Assembly (NCBI RefSeq): GCF_024347655.1
Contig: NZ_AP025514.1
Span: 620,001 to 684,000 of the forward strand
Origin: Vibrio toranzoniae
Lineage (GTDB): Bacteria; Pseudomonadota; Gammaproteobacteria; Enterobacterales; Vibrionaceae
Direction: 5' to 3'
DNA length: 64,000 nucleotides
Position numbers and translations under genes: made by a program. This document shows positions 1-9,471 of this stretch, piece after piece. Each line of letters begins with the position of its first letter. The stretch's first letter is position 1. The notes under the pieces were generated by a model. That model did no database searches. It saw nothing but the letters and a program-made list of their open reading frames with translations, and was not told the DNA's origin.

Positions 1-684
1 TGTCATTTTCATCGCGTGACAGTTGAGTTGATCGTATTCAAAAAAGCCTTTAAATAGGTCATCAATGCAGTATCTGATGATGTTATCAAGTAAGATGATG
101 GTCTTGCGGCGCTTTCCTTTCTGCTCTGGAACCATGACAAAGCGCGGAAGGTGATCGGTCGGTATCTCTATGACGGCGTATTTGGATTGCTGCTCTTTTT
201 GAAGTTCGACGGTCAGGTAGGCATATTCATCTTTTAAGAATTGAAGCACATTAATCTCGTCGGTCATCAAAAGGGGAGTAATGTGTGGAAGTACTTCTTT
301 CTTAAAGTATTTTCTTATCCATTTCTTTTGAGGGTCATTCAGTTGCGTCTCGTTGACCAAGAAAATTCGTCGCCTTGCCATCTCTAGAATAAGCTCATTG
401 TAGAGTTCATCAAAACGCTGGTTTAGCTTAAACGCTTTGGTTTGCATCTTGGTAAGCAAATGCTTTGAGTTATCGTGGATCCCACGTTCTTGGTTGATCA
501 AAATACGACGTTTAACGTCAGAGAATCGAACTTTGTAAAACTCGTCTAGGTTATTAGAAAAGATCCCAAGAAATCGCACTCTTTCGATAAGAGGCACCGT
601 TTTGTCCGCTGATTCTTGTAAAACTCTCTCGTTAAAGGAGAGCCAACTGAGTTCTTTTTCTATATAGAGTTTTTCAGCGTTCAT
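1..684 (-). CDS. ppk: Polyphosphate kinase 1, N-terminal part (gene runs off left edge)
   Basis: Polyphosphate kinase reversibly transfers the ATP gamma-phosphate onto inorganic polyphosphate. The 228 visible residues start [20 protein letters not shown], the typical Ppk1 N-terminal helical domain opening, and include the [10 protein letters not shown] and [19 protein letters not shown] segments. The window ends inside the head domain (MKMT), so the catalytic phospholipase-D-like half with the phosphorylated histidine is not visible. The gene is divergent from pstC, consistent with a shared phosphate-starvation theme; a Pho box lies between them but is much nearer pstC. Identification is by recognition of conserved sequence. 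Confidence 0.93.
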   Translation of the reverse strand, partial: MNAEKLYIEKELSWLSFNERVLQESADKTVPLIERVRFLGIFSNNLDEFYKVRFSDVKRRILINQERGIHDNSKHLLTKMQTKAFKLNQRFDELYNELILEMARRRIFLVNETQLNDPQKKWIRKYFKKEVLPHITPLLMTDEINVLQFLKDEYAYLTVELQKEQQSKYAVIEIPTDHLPRFVMVPEQKGKRRKTIILLDNIIRYCIDDLFKGFFEYDQLNCHAMKMT

Positions 685-822
685 AATCCATCCTAGACAT
701 CTTAAAGAGTGTGAGATTACTCAAATTGTAAAAATGAGCAGAGTATGCTGTTTTTGTTACGGTATTATTTCACTCTACAGTTTCAACAAAACTTACTATT
801 CTTTTCAGTTGTTTAATGTGAG

Positions 823-840
823 TTGTAATATAATTGTCAT
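823..840 (+). promoter_or_regulatory. Pho box (PhoB binding site) upstream of pstC
   Basis: Two direct repeats, TTGTAAT and TTGTCAT, are separated by the AT tetramer ATAA, giving an 11-bp repeat period. This is the classical PhoB box (consensus built on TGTCA repeats spaced 11 bp). It lies about 47 bp upstream of the pstC ATG, a normal position for an activator overlapping the -35 region. Phosphate-starvation control of the pst operon by PhoB-PhoR is therefore expected; binding is inferred. Confidence 0.75.
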
Positions 841-886
841 GTAAACGAAATATTATGATATTAGCTCAAAAAAGGTAGATAGACAG

Positions 887-3118
887 ATGACCGCAGCCGA
901 AATTTCATTGAAAAAACGAGATAAAAAAAGATGGTTGAAAGACCGTCTTATGCGTTTTGCAGTGACGTTAGGTGGTGTTAGCGTATTGGCGGCACTGGTT
1001 CTTATCTTTATTTACCTAGCGATGGTTATTCTTCCTATCTTTGCTGACTCAAGTTTAGAGACAGATCAAAAAGTCCAACCTGTGATAGTGCAAGATCCAA
1101 TTACAATGACGATCGATGAATATGGTCAACATGCTTTAGTGATCGATCGCGATGGTTCGGTAGATTATTGGACTCTTGATAATACTCAATCGACTCCATA
1201 CTTCTCAGCGTCAATTATTGAAGACTCGGTTGCGTTTGCTCGAAGCGCGCCCTCAGACAATTGGTTCGCCTTTGCTAATCGCCAAGGCCAAGTGCAGTTG
1301 TTTCAGCCGAAGTTCTTAAAGCCTCTTGCCGTAAGAAAAGGTCAAGCTGATAGCCCTCGCATCAACTACCTTCAACTCAACGGTAAACCGTTTGAATTTT
1401 TAGATGACATCGCTTTGAGTAGTGGCTTGAGCGTTGAAAAGCTAACATTTGCGACCGACAATAGTCTTCTGACGCTGGTGGCTCAGCTGTCCAATAACCG
1501 CATTCTAATAAAATGGTACCAAGCGTCATTGACTGGTGAGTATTCAGAGGTCAACTCACAATGGTTATCTAAAGAGTTTGGACTGCAAGACCAGCTTTTA
1601 ATGACGCCTAACGGGCACACTCTATACCTTCGAAACGCCTCTGATCTTACGATTTTAACCACGGGAGCGAACGAGTTCTCGGTTAGGGAAGTGATCGACT
1701 TAAGTTTAGGTGATGAGCTGCATTCCGTTAAGAGTATTGACTTGTTGTCCGGTGCTTATTCTCTGCTCGTGAGTCATTTTGATGGGCGAGTCTCTCAATG
1801 GTTTGATGTATTGAGCAATGAGCAGCGTAACTTGACTCACATTCGAGACTTTAAGCTGCCTTCAGAGGTTCAATTCTTACTGCCTGATACGTATCGCAAA
1901 GGCTTTTACAGTTTCTATCAGAATGGCACGATTCAAAGCCACTATACGACCAGTGAAAAGTTATCTCTGTTTGAGAAAGCTTATAAGAAGTCGCCACAAC
2001 TCGCGGCCATGTCTGCGAATGAACTTCACCTCGCGACACTGAGTGATGGCGTTATTAGTCTTGCTTTAGTCGATAATCCATACCCAGAGATATCTTTTTC
2101 ATCGTTATGGCAAAAGGTTTGGTACGAGAGCTACCCAGAGCCTCAATATGTGTGGCAGTCCACTTCGGCAAATGATGATTTTGAAGGGAAATTCAGCTTA
2201 GTTCCTCTGACTTTTGGCACACTTAAGGCCGCACTGTTTGCGATGATGTTCGCGGTGCCTATTGCGGTACTTGGCGCTATTTACACCGCTTACTTTATGA
2301 CTCCAAAGATGCGTCGAGTGGTAAAACCTTCGATTGAATTAATGGAAGCATTGCCGACAGTTATCATCGGGTTTGTAGCGGGTTTGTGGTTTGCTCCTAT
2401 CGTGGAAACGCATTTAACGGCTATTGTCTCACTGTTATTGGTGCTACCTCTTAGCACGTTGGTTGTTGGTTTAATTTGGTACTGCTTACCACACGATTGG
2501 GTGAGCCGTTTTCCTAATGGTTGGCATGCACTGATTCTGGTTCCTGTTTTGATTGTGACCACTGTGATCGTGCTTAACTTGGGTGGGAAAATTGAATCGT
2601 TGTTGTTTGCTGGTGATATCAAGCTCTTTTTAAACCACCATGGGATCGATTTTGACCAACGTAACGCTCTTGTGATTGGGTTCGCGATGGGCTTCGCTGT
2701 TATCCCAACCATTTTCACTATCGCAGAAGACGCTATTTTCTCGGTGCCTAAGCACTTGTCGGATGGTTCTTTGGCGCTAGGCGCCACACCTTGGCAAACC
2801 CTTATTTATGTTGTGCTGCTTACTGCAAGTCCCGGAATTTTCTCTGCAATCATGATGGGGTTGGGTAGAGCGGTTGGTGAGACCATGATCGTGCTGATGG
2901 CGACCGGTAATACGCCTATCATGGATTGGAATATTCTTGAGGGGATGCGAACGCTATCTGCGACGATTGCTGTTGAGCTTCCTGAATCAGAGGTTGGCAG
3001 CCCTCACTTTAGATTGTTGTTCCTAGCTGCGTTACTTCTATTCGTCTTTACCTTCGCCGTGAACTCGATTGCGGAATGGGTAAGACAAAGGCTGCGAGAT
3101 AAATACCGTGCTTTATAA
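887..3118 (+). CDS. pstC: Phosphate ABC transporter permease PstC, large form with periplasmic insertion
   Basis: Inner-membrane permease of the high-affinity phosphate importer. At 743 residues it is more than twice the E. coli PstC length. A transmembrane segment near residues 25-50 is followed by about 380 residues with few hydrophobic stretches, resembling WD/beta-propeller-like sequence (repeats such as DRDGSVDYWTLD and FDGRVSQWFD). The permease domain occupies about 440-740 and includes the EAA-type loop [16 protein letters not shown] and GRAVGETM. Large PstC proteins of this kind are known in marine gammaproteobacteria, alongside a large PstA as here. No pstS lies next to it, so the binding protein must be encoded elsewhere. 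The start follows an AAGG-like Shine-Dalgarno. The function of the extra domain is unknown to me. Confidence 0.88.
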   Translation: MTAAEISLKKRDKKRWLKDRLMRFAVTLGGVSVLAALVLIFIYLAMVILPIFADSSLETDQKVQPVIVQDPITMTIDEYGQHALVIDRDGSVDYWTLDNTQSTPYFSASIIEDSVAFARSAPSDNWFAFANRQGQVQLFQPKFLKPLAVRKGQADSPRINYLQLNGKPFEFLDDIALSSGLSVEKLTFATDNSLLTLVAQLSNNRILIKWYQASLTGEYSEVNSQWLSKEFGLQDQLLMTPNGHTLYLRNASDLTILTTGANEFSVREVIDLSLGDELHSVKSIDLLSGAYSLLVSHFDGRVSQWFDVLSNEQRNLTHIRDFKLPSEVQFLLPDTYRKGFYSFYQNGTIQSHYTTSEKLSLFEKAYKKSPQLAAMSANELHLATLSDGVISLALVDNPYPEISFSSLWQKVWYESYPEPQYVWQSTSANDDFEGKFSLVPLTFGTLKAALFAMMFAVPIAVLGAIYTAYFMTPKMRRVVKPSIELMEALPTVIIGFVAGLWFAPIVETHLTAIVSLLLVLPLSTLVVGLIWYCLPHDWVSRFPNGWHALILVPVLIVTTVIVLNLGGKIESLLFAGDIKLFLNHHGIDFDQRNALVIGFAMGFAVIPTIFTIAEDAIFSVPKHLSDGSLALGATPWQTLIYVVLLTASPGIFSAIMMGLGRAVGETMIVLMATGNTPIMDWNILEGMRTLSATIAVELPESEVGSPHFRLLFLAALLLFVFTFAVNSIAEWVRQRLRDKYRAL

Positions 3119-3162
3119 TTTTTATCAGAATCGTCAATCGCAACCAGTAAGAGAGCTTCTTC

Positions 3163-4857
3163 ATGTTTAAGTGGATTAAATCGGGATCTCCTTGGATATG
3201 GTTAACTGGTGGTGCCGTTAGTATTAGTATGCTGTCGGTACTTGGCCTGATCTTATTTATTGGCTGGAAAGGGTTAACCTATTTCTGGCCTGCGCCCCTG
3301 TACCAATGGCAAGTGAATGAAACAGAAAGTCTTGCAAATGTGCCATTTCAGCATCAAGAGATGGCAAAGAACCGTTTAATCGGTCAACTCTATGATCGTA
3401 AATACATTCCGGTTGAACAACTGTCGAATGTGCAAGATAAGAAGTTGCCGCAAGAGATTATTGATAAAGGGGCAGTTCGACGTCTTAGTATCAAAATTGC
3501 TAACCGCGAACTGTACCCTGCGGATTTCGTATCTATTCTTGAGGTGAACCTTAAAGAACCAACCACACCAGAAGAGTGGGCTGTGATCGAGCGTAGCCGC
3601 GGTGGGTACTTCTTCGGAAAGCCGGTTGGCTTTAGGAGTGCTGACGGTGTTCTAACCGATGATATCGAGAAAGAACTGGTTGAAGGCTTAACTCACGCCG
3701 ACACGCTGCGTGATGAAATTAAAAAGATCGTTAACCAAACAGTCCGCACAACAAGTTGGGCGTTAGAGCAATTACGTTTAGAAAAGCGTAAAAAAGAGCT
3801 CAATGACAACCTGTCAGATACAGAGCGACAAGAGCTCGAGTCTAAACGTTTGGCTTTAAGAAGTGAACTCGCCTCGGGAGAATATCAACTCGATTCTTTA
3901 AGACAACAGCTCAACCTCGATACTCTGATGGTTGAAGATATGACGGGCAAAGTTGTTGAGATTCCGCTGAGTGAGATCTTAGACTTTTGGTTCCCAAATC
4001 AGATGACCTACCCAGAGAAAGTGCTGCATTGGTGTGAGCAGGTCTGGAAGTTCTTATCTGAAAAACCTAGGGAGTCCAATTCTGAAGGGGGGGTGTTCCC
4101 TGCGATTTTCGGTACGGTACTTTTAGTGCTGATCATGTCGATTGTCGTTATGCCACTTGGTGTCATTGCCGCGATTTATCTAAATGAATACGCAAAAAAC
4201 AATGCGCTAACTCGCTTGATTCGCATTGCGGTTATTAACTTAGCGGGTGTGCCATCCATCGTTTATGGTGTATTTGGTTTAGGCTTTTTTGTTTACACCA
4301 TTGGTGGTTCTATAGATTCGTTGTTCTACGCGGAGCGTTTACCAGCGCCGACATTTGGTACACCAGGCTTGTTGTGGTCAGCATTGACTCTGGCTGTGTT
4401 AACATTACCTGTAGTGATTGTGACCGCGGAGGAAGGGTTAACGCGAATCCCGAGTTCTGTGAGGCATGGTTCTCTCGCTTTGGGGGCAACCCCGTCTGAA
4501 ACCTTGTGGCGTATCGTTTTACCGATGGCGAGCCCTGCGATTATTACCGGGCTTATTCTGGCTGTAGCACGTGCTGCGGGAGAAGTGGCGCCATTAATGC
4601 TAGTGGGTGTGGTGAAATTAGCGTCGAGCTTACCGGTCGATGCTCAGTTCCCATATGTGCATCTCGACAGAAAATTTATGCATTTGGGCTTTCACATTTA
4701 TGATGTGGGTTTTCAAACCTCAAACATAGAAGCGGCAAGACCCCTAGTTTATGCGACATCATTTTTGTTGGTTACTGTGATTGTTGGGTTGAACCTGACC
4801 GCGATTAATATTCGAAATAACTTGCGTGAAAAGTACCGAACCTTAGGACAAGATTAA
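3163..4857 (+). CDS. pstA: Phosphate ABC transporter permease PstA, large form
   Basis: Second membrane subunit of the phosphate importer, 564 residues against roughly 300 in E. coli. After a transmembrane helix (about residues 15-38) there is a 270-residue soluble insertion. It includes a strongly charged coiled-coil-like stretch (about 185-255, rich in E, K, R and L) and ends near [12 protein letters not shown]. The permease domain follows, with the EAA loop [20 protein letters not shown] and [11 protein letters not shown]. It sits 44 bp after pstC and 1 bp before pstB, so the three are surely cotranscribed. Both permeases carry extracytoplasmic insertions, so these may contact each other or PstS; that is inference. 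Confidence 0.9.
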   Translation: MFKWIKSGSPWIWLTGGAVSISMLSVLGLILFIGWKGLTYFWPAPLYQWQVNETESLANVPFQHQEMAKNRLIGQLYDRKYIPVEQLSNVQDKKLPQEIIDKGAVRRLSIKIANRELYPADFVSILEVNLKEPTTPEEWAVIERSRGGYFFGKPVGFRSADGVLTDDIEKELVEGLTHADTLRDEIKKIVNQTVRTTSWALEQLRLEKRKKELNDNLSDTERQELESKRLALRSELASGEYQLDSLRQQLNLDTLMVEDMTGKVVEIPLSEILDFWFPNQMTYPEKVLHWCEQVWKFLSEKPRESNSEGGVFPAIFGTVLLVLIMSIVVMPLGVIAAIYLNEYAKNNALTRLIRIAVINLAGVPSIVYGVFGLGFFVYTIGGSIDSLFYAERLPAPTFGTPGLLWSALTLAVLTLPVVIVTAEEGLTRIPSSVRHGSLALGATPSETLWRIVLPMASPAIITGLILAVARAAGEVAPLMLVGVVKLASSLPVDAQFPYVHLDRKFMHLGFHIYDVGFQTSNIEAARPLVYATSFLLVTVIVGLNLTAINIRNNLREKYRTLGQD

Positions 4858-4858
4858 G

Positions 4859-5677
4859 ATGTTCTCAATTAATGAAACCTTGGGTTATCAAGCACCTTTA
4901 GATGTGCACAACCTAACTGAAGAGCAAACAGCCATCTCGATTGAAGGGCTGAACCTATACTACAAAGAAGCGCAGGCACTTGATGATATCTCGATGACAA
5001 TACCTAAAGGGCAGGTGACGGCTTTTATCGGTCCTTCGGGTTGTGGAAAGTCGACACTGCTTCGCTGTATTAACCGTATGAACGATCTTGTTGAAGGCTG
5101 CAAAGTCTCCGGCAAAGTGAAGTTGTACGGAAACAATGTTTATCATCCTAAGGTTGATGTAGCGACCTTAAGACGTCGTGTTGGTATGGTATTTCAACGC
5201 CCGAATCCTTTCCCTAAATCCATCTATGAGAATGTGGTTTATGGGTTGAGGCTGCAAGGTCTGAGTAATAGTCGTGATCTTGATGATGCGGTTGAGCGTT
5301 CATTACGCGCAGCGGCGTTATGGGATGAAGTAAAAGATCGTTTGCATGAGAATGCCTTTGGTTTATCTGGCGGCCAACAGCAACGATTAGTTATTGCTCG
5401 AGCGGTTGCGATTGAACCGGAAGTACTTTTGCTAGATGAGCCAACATCGGCCTTGGATCCAATTTCTACTTTGACTATTGAAGAGTTAATCAACGAGCTA
5501 AAAACACAATATACCGTGGTAATCGTGACTCATAACATGCAACAGGCTGCTCGTGTTAGTGACCATACTGCTTTCATTCATATGGGGAAATTGATCGAGT
5601 ACTCAGATACGGACTCAATATTTACGTCGCCATTGAAAAATCAAACAGAAGACTACATTACAGGTAGGTACGGTTAA
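4859..5677 (+). CDS. pstB: Phosphate ABC transporter ATP-binding protein PstB
   Basis: Cytoplasmic ATPase that powers phosphate import and, with PhoU, takes part in signalling to PhoR. The 272 residues show the Walker A motif GPSGCGKST at about 58-66, the Q-loop region [14 protein letters not shown] typical of PstB, the ABC signature LSGGQQQR and the Walker [14 protein letters not shown], then the switch histidine in VIVTHNMQQ. The start is 1 bp after the pstA stop, implying translational coupling. Length and motifs are those of ordinary PstB, in contrast to the two enlarged permeases it serves. Confidence 0.96.
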   Translation: MFSINETLGYQAPLDVHNLTEEQTAISIEGLNLYYKEAQALDDISMTIPKGQVTAFIGPSGCGKSTLLRCINRMNDLVEGCKVSGKVKLYGNNVYHPKVDVATLRRRVGMVFQRPNPFPKSIYENVVYGLRLQGLSNSRDLDDAVERSLRAAALWDEVKDRLHENAFGLSGGQQQRLVIARAVAIEPEVLLLDEPTSALDPISTLTIEELINELKTQYTVVIVTHNMQQAARVSDHTAFIHMGKLIEYSDTDSIFTSPLKNQTEDYITGRYG

Positions 5678-5752
5678 CTTTTGAGTTGGTGCCACCTAGA
5701 GTTAAACCACTCTATATAAACGGTTTGATTTATTTCTTTGCAAGGAGCTGAT

Positions 5753-6451
5753 ATGCATTTCGGTCGCCACATTTCAGGGCAATTTAACGTCGAATTAGAG
5801 TCGATCCGTACTCACGTACTCACCATGGGTGGGCTCGTGGAACAGCAACTTTCATTTGCAATGCAAGCGCTTCACAGAGATGACGTTGAACTGGCTAAGA
5901 AAGTGATTCGTGACGATCATAAAGTGAATGCGATGGAAGTGTCTATCGATGAGGCATGCACCCGTATTATTGCTAAGCGTCAGCCCACCGCAAAAGACCT
6001 TCGTTTGATTATGGCTATCATCAAAACGATTACTGATTTGGAAAGAATTGGTGATGTCGCTTCTAAAATAGCGCAAGGCGCGATAGAGGCCCCCTCGGCC
6101 AAAGACCAGAAGTTTCATGTTTCTTTAGAGCCTCTTTGTCGTCAAGCGATAACTATGCTCCATCAGGTATTGGATGCATTTGCACGTATGGATGTTGATG
6201 CCGCGGCTGAAGTACATAAGCTTGATGATAAGCTAGACGCTGAATACGAAGCTGTAATTCGTCAGCTAATGACTTACATGATGGAAGAGCCGAAGAATAT
6301 ACCTATTATCTTACAGGTTATGTGGTCAGCTCGTGCTATTGAACGAGTGGGCGACCGTTGTCAAAATATTTGCGAATATATTATCTATTTTGTTAAGGGA
6401 AAAGATGTTCGACATCTAGGTGAACAAAGCCTAGATGACGCACTAAAATAG
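5753..6451 (+). CDS. phoU: Phosphate signalling and transport regulator PhoU
   Basis: PhoU bridges PstB and the sensor kinase PhoR and represses the Pho regulon when phosphate is plentiful. The 232-residue product has the two homologous three-helix bundles of the family, with the metal-binding E/DxxxD motifs in [14 protein letters not shown] and [17 protein letters not shown] chose the ATG at 5753 because AAGGAG lies 5 bp upstream; an in-frame TTG at 5738 would place that Shine-Dalgarno inside the gene. The gene is 75 bp after pstB and ends the operon. No convincing intrinsic terminator is visible directly behind it. Confidence 0.95.
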   Translation: MHFGRHISGQFNVELESIRTHVLTMGGLVEQQLSFAMQALHRDDVELAKKVIRDDHKVNAMEVSIDEACTRIIAKRQPTAKDLRLIMAIIKTITDLERIGDVASKIAQGAIEAPSAKDQKFHVSLEPLCRQAITMLHQVLDAFARMDVDAAAEVHKLDDKLDAEYEAVIRQLMTYMMEEPKNIPIILQVMWSARAIERVGDRCQNICEYIIYFVKGKDVRHLGEQSLDDALK

Positions 6452-6581
6452 ATTGAACTCGTCCCTTCGAAAAGTGCTTCCCATACGACTTAAACCGACA
6501 GTTGGCAGTGACCGTACTGAACTTAATATGGCATGAGTGAGATTCGGCAATTTGGTACTCTTCGACTTATGTTAGTGGTTA

Positions 6582-7331
6582 TTACTCTTTAATCGTTAAA
6601 GCGACCCTCACATCAAATACCTTGTTGGCGTCAGTGACAGGAATCTGGTAATCATCAATATCATCACTCCCCATTTGAGCGGACGAGCTGTTTTCCATTC
6701 GGCTAGCTCTTGTGGATCTCCCTGAAAGGTGAAGTGCGGGTACTTGGGTGGTGCTTTGAATCACTTTAGCGTTAGTCGCGTTTACGCCAGCGCCTGCCAT
6801 GATATCGATTCTACCATTCGCTTGTGTGACCATGTCTGCCAATACATTGACTCCCTGCTCGGCATTAACAGCAAGCCCGGATGTTAGAACTCTTTCACAT
6901 CCAAGTGAAATAACTTGTTCTAACGCCGTTTGGTAATCAGAGCTATGATCAATGGCTCTATGAAAAGTGATTCCTAGTTCTAAGGAGTGTGCTTTGTCTG
7001 CCAGTTGCTGCATTTTCGGCATATCAATACTTCCGTTAGGCATTAATACTCCTAGCACCACTCCATTCAATCCTGCTTTAGAGCTCGCTTCAATGTCTTC
7101 CAGCATGCAGAGCATATCGTCGTCATCGAAAATGAAGTCGCCCTGTCGTGGGCGTATCATAGCGTATACCGGAACCGATGAAATCTGAGCGGCTTGCTTC
7201 ATCATTCCAAAGCTCGGCGTTAGTCCACCTAAAGCGAGTGAGGAGCAAAGCTCAATTCGATTTGCTCCGCCAGATAAGGCATTGTGTAAGGATTCTAAGT
7301 TATCAATACACACTTCAATTTCAGTGTTCAT
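6582..7331 (-). CDS. cutC: CutC family protein (copper homeostasis, putative)
   Basis: TIM-barrel protein of the CutC family, about 249 residues. Visible family motifs are [13 protein letters not shown] at the start, [49 protein letters not shown] and MAGAGVN. CutC was named for copper tolerance in E. coli, but its biochemical role remains unsettled, so the name should be read as a family label. The longest frame begins 14 codons earlier (7373); the internal ATG is preferred because family members begin at this point, although neither start has a strong Shine-Dalgarno. It is convergent with phoU and probably monocistronic. Confidence 0.88.
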   Translation of the reverse strand: MNTEIEVCIDNLESLHNALSGGANRIELCSSLALGGLTPSFGMMKQAAQISSVPVYAMIRPRQGDFIFDDDDMLCMLEDIEASSKAGLNGVVLGVLMPNGSIDMPKMQQLADKAHSLELGITFHRAIDHSSDYQTALEQVISLGCERVLTSGLAVNAEQGVNVLADMVTQANGRIDIMAGAGVNATNAKVIQSTTQVPALHLSGRSTRASRMENSSSAQMGSDDIDDYQIPVTDANKVFDVRVALTIKE

Positions 7332-7490
7332 CCTATTTATCCGTTCAAAAAGATATTGATGAAATAATAGCAATCTAGATGCGATTTTGAATAGATGGTA
7401 ACAGAGGAAAATAGGGGTAAAGTTTGGTCTTGCGGTTACCTCAATTCATGGCTAGGTAAATGGCGTGGGATCATTGATGTTGGATAGAGG

Positions 7491-7523
7491 AAAACAAAAA
7501 GCCCGAAGCGTTAACTTCGGGCT
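7491..7523 (-). terminator. Intrinsic terminator of the peroxiredoxin gene
   Basis: An 8-bp perfect stem, GCCCGAAG at 7501-7508 and CTTCGGGC at 7515-7522, encloses a 6-nt loop. On the minus strand it is followed by a T-rich tail (the plus strand reads AAAACAAAAA just before it). It lies about 125 bp beyond the peroxiredoxin stop codon. Confidence 0.8.
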
Positions 7524-7646
7524 TTGAATAAGACTTTACTTCTTAACTGATTGGCGGTGCGCTTTGCGCTATTAGCTTATGCTTATTTCTCTTTAAAGAG
7601 ATTCATCCAACCATTAACCCGTGTTGAGTTCGGGCTTAAGAGGTAA

Positions 7647-8255
7647 TTACTTGCTTAGGTCGTCAGCGTGCTCAGATAGGAATGCTGCAACACCTTTTGG
7701 AGATGCGTCCATACCTGATTTACCTTCTTCCCATTGTGCAGGACAAACTTCACCGTTCTTCTCGTGGAAGTTTAGTGCGTCTACCATGCGTAGCATTTCG
7801 TCGATGTTACGACCTAGCGGAAGATCGTTAACTACTTGGTGACGTACAAGACCGTCAGCATCGATTAGGAAAGAACCACGGAAAGCAACACCTGCTTCTG
7901 GGTGCTCAACATCGTATGCTTTGCAGATTTCGTGCTTAACGTCAGCAACTAGAGGGTATTTAACTTGACCGATACCGCCGTCAGCGATAGCGGTGTTACG
8001 CCATGCGTTGTGAGAGAATTGTGAATCGATAGAAACACCGATTACTTCAACGCCTTTAGCTTGGAAATCTTCTAGACGGTTGTCGAAAGCGATTAGCTCT
8101 GAAGGACAAACGAAAGTGAAGTCTAGTGGGTAGAAGAAAACTACCGCTTTCTTACCTTTAGTGAATTCTGCGAAGTTGAAGTTATCAACGATCTCACCGT
8201 TACCTAGAACAGCTGCTGCAGTAAAGTCAGGGGCTTGACGACCTACTAGTACCAT
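7647..8255 (-). CDS. Typical 2-Cys peroxiredoxin (AhpC/Prx1 type)
   Basis: Thiol peroxidase that reduces hydrogen peroxide, organic peroxides and peroxynitrite. The peroxidatic cysteine is C50 in FYPLDFTFVCPSE and the resolving cysteine is C171 in GEVCPAQW, the typical 2-Cys arrangement. The GGIG motif is present. The product is 202 residues starting MVLVGRQAPDF; AGGAG lies at the proper distance upstream of that ATG (8255), so an in-frame start 33 bp earlier is rejected. The gene is divergent from oxyR, the peroxide-responsive activator, which is the usual arrangement for an OxyR-controlled peroxidase. No ahpF reductase is adjacent, so the electron donor is probably thioredoxin or a distant AhpF. 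Confidence 0.93.
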   Translation of the reverse strand: MVLVGRQAPDFTAAAVLGNGEIVDNFNFAEFTKGKKAVVFFYPLDFTFVCPSELIAFDNRLEDFQAKGVEVIGVSIDSQFSHNAWRNTAIADGGIGQVKYPLVADVKHEICKAYDVEHPEAGVAFRGSFLIDADGLVRHQVVNDLPLGRNIDEMLRMVDALNFHEKNGEVCPAQWEEGKSGMDASPKGVAAFLSEHADDLSK

Positions 8256-8321
8256 TTGGAATCTCCTAAAAATTAGTTGGCCCAACACATCTTTGTTTGG
8301 GCTCCGTTTCTACGGGACAAA

Positions 8322-8344
8322 CTATAGTACAATATGTACTATAG
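8322..8344. promoter_or_regulatory. Perfect 9-bp inverted repeat between peroxiredoxin gene and oxyR, candidate operator
   Basis: CTATAGTAC at 8322-8330 and GTACTATAG at 8336-8344 are perfect inverted repeats around a 5-bp spacer, 67-89 bp upstream of the peroxiredoxin start. The ATAG and CTAT tetramers are the building blocks of OxyR sites, but their spacing does not match the canonical four-element OxyR motif. The regulator is therefore uncertain: OxyR, another redox regulator, or simply overlapping divergent -10 elements. Confidence 0.5.
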
Positions 8345-8463
8345 AAAAAAGCGAATTAAATAGATTAAGTTAATCGAAAAAAACGATGAGCTTATTCTTT
8401 GCCCAGTCCTTAGGTCTGATGACCTTTACCTAATTTATCCTACTCATATTACAAAGTAATTTC

Positions 8464-9369
8464 ATGAATAAATGGCCAAGTCTTAAGCAACTTCACTATC
8501 TTGTTACGCTTCACGAAACTCGTCACTTTAGTGATGCAGCTGATCGCTGTTTCGTCAGTCAATCTACATTAAGTAAAGGTATTCAAAATTTAGAGGAGCT
8601 GATTGGTTGCCCTCTTTATGAGAAGAAAGATAAAAAGAGCCCATTAGTTTTTACTCAAGCGGGTGAGCTGGTGGTGAAGTATGGTCGAGAGCTATTGGCG
8701 AAAGGGCAAGACTTAGTCGAGCTTGGTAGTTTGTGCAATGGCGATACGATGCAAGGTCAGCTGCGGCTGGGATGTATCCCTACTATTGCCCCGTTCCTAT
8801 TATGCGATTTGGTACAAGAAGCGAATCAACGCTTCCCACAGTTGAACTTGCTGTTACGTGAAGACACGACAACTAACCTATTAGCTGCGCTGCGTCATGG
8901 TGAGTTGGACGTGTTGATTCTGGCTCTGCCTGTCGATATCGACAACATGGAAAGCAAAGTTGTGGGGCAAGATCCTTTTAGAATGGTGATCAGTCGTAAT
9001 CAAGCAGATGGCATTCGTGTTCCTATTAAATACGCTGACTTGCCTGACGAGTCTGTATTCTTGTTGGAGAACGAGCACTGTTTAACAGAGCATGCAGTGT
9101 CAGCCTGTAAGTTAACCGATAAAGAGAAGATCAACCCGTTCACTGCAACAAGCTTACACACACTAGTGCAAATGGTGGCAAATGGCTTAGGAACCACCTT
9201 TATTCCTCAGATGGCTATCGATCACGGTTTGCTTGAGAATCAGAATCTCGTGGTTATCGATCCGCCAGGTCAAAAGGCCTACCGCGATATTGGCCTTGTA
9301 TGGCGCCCAAGCTCTTCGCGTCGTGAAACATTTCACCAATTAGCCGATGTGGTTTCTGAATTGTTGTAG
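8464..9369 (+). CDS. oxyR: LysR-type hydrogen peroxide sensor OxyR
   Basis: Transcription factor of 301 residues with an N-terminal winged helix-turn-helix (about 5-65; FSDAADRCFVSQSTLSKGIQ). The C-terminal redox-sensing domain keeps both OxyR cysteines: HCLTEHAVSAC has the 9-residue spacing of E. coli C199 and C208. The following TSLHTLVQMVANGLGTTFIP is also the OxyR pattern. Oxidation to the intramolecular disulfide activates antioxidant genes, here most plausibly the divergent peroxiredoxin. It is followed by a bidirectional terminator shared with the convergent chemoreceptor gene. Confidence 0.92.
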   Translation: MNKWPSLKQLHYLVTLHETRHFSDAADRCFVSQSTLSKGIQNLEELIGCPLYEKKDKKSPLVFTQAGELVVKYGRELLAKGQDLVELGSLCNGDTMQGQLRLGCIPTIAPFLLCDLVQEANQRFPQLNLLLREDTTTNLLAALRHGELDVLILALPVDIDNMESKVVGQDPFRMVISRNQADGIRVPIKYADLPDESVFLLENEHCLTEHAVSACKLTDKEKINPFTATSLHTLVQMVANGLGTTFIPQMAIDHGLLENQNLVVIDPPGQKAYRDIGLVWRPSSSRRETFHQLADVVSELL

Positions 9370-9443
9370 ACAATATTGAAGCATCAAACCTAATTTTGAG
9401 CGGTGAGTTAAGTCGATCTTTTTGTAACGTCATTCGATAAGAA

Positions 9444-9465
9444 AAACGCCACAATAGTGGCGTTT
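9444..9465. terminator. Bidirectional intrinsic terminator between oxyR and chemoreceptor gene
   Basis: A perfect 9-bp stem (AAACGCCAC and GTGGCGTTT) closes the tetraloop AATA. A-rich sequence precedes it and T-rich sequence follows, so it can serve both the rightward oxyR and the leftward chemoreceptor transcript, which ends only 6 bp away. Confidence 0.8.
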
Positions 9466-9471
9466 ATAACG

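Noticed and set aside
2290..2787. 165-codon open frame antisense to pstC
   Set aside because: It is a shadow of the PstC permease domain, with no ribosome-binding site and atypical composition.
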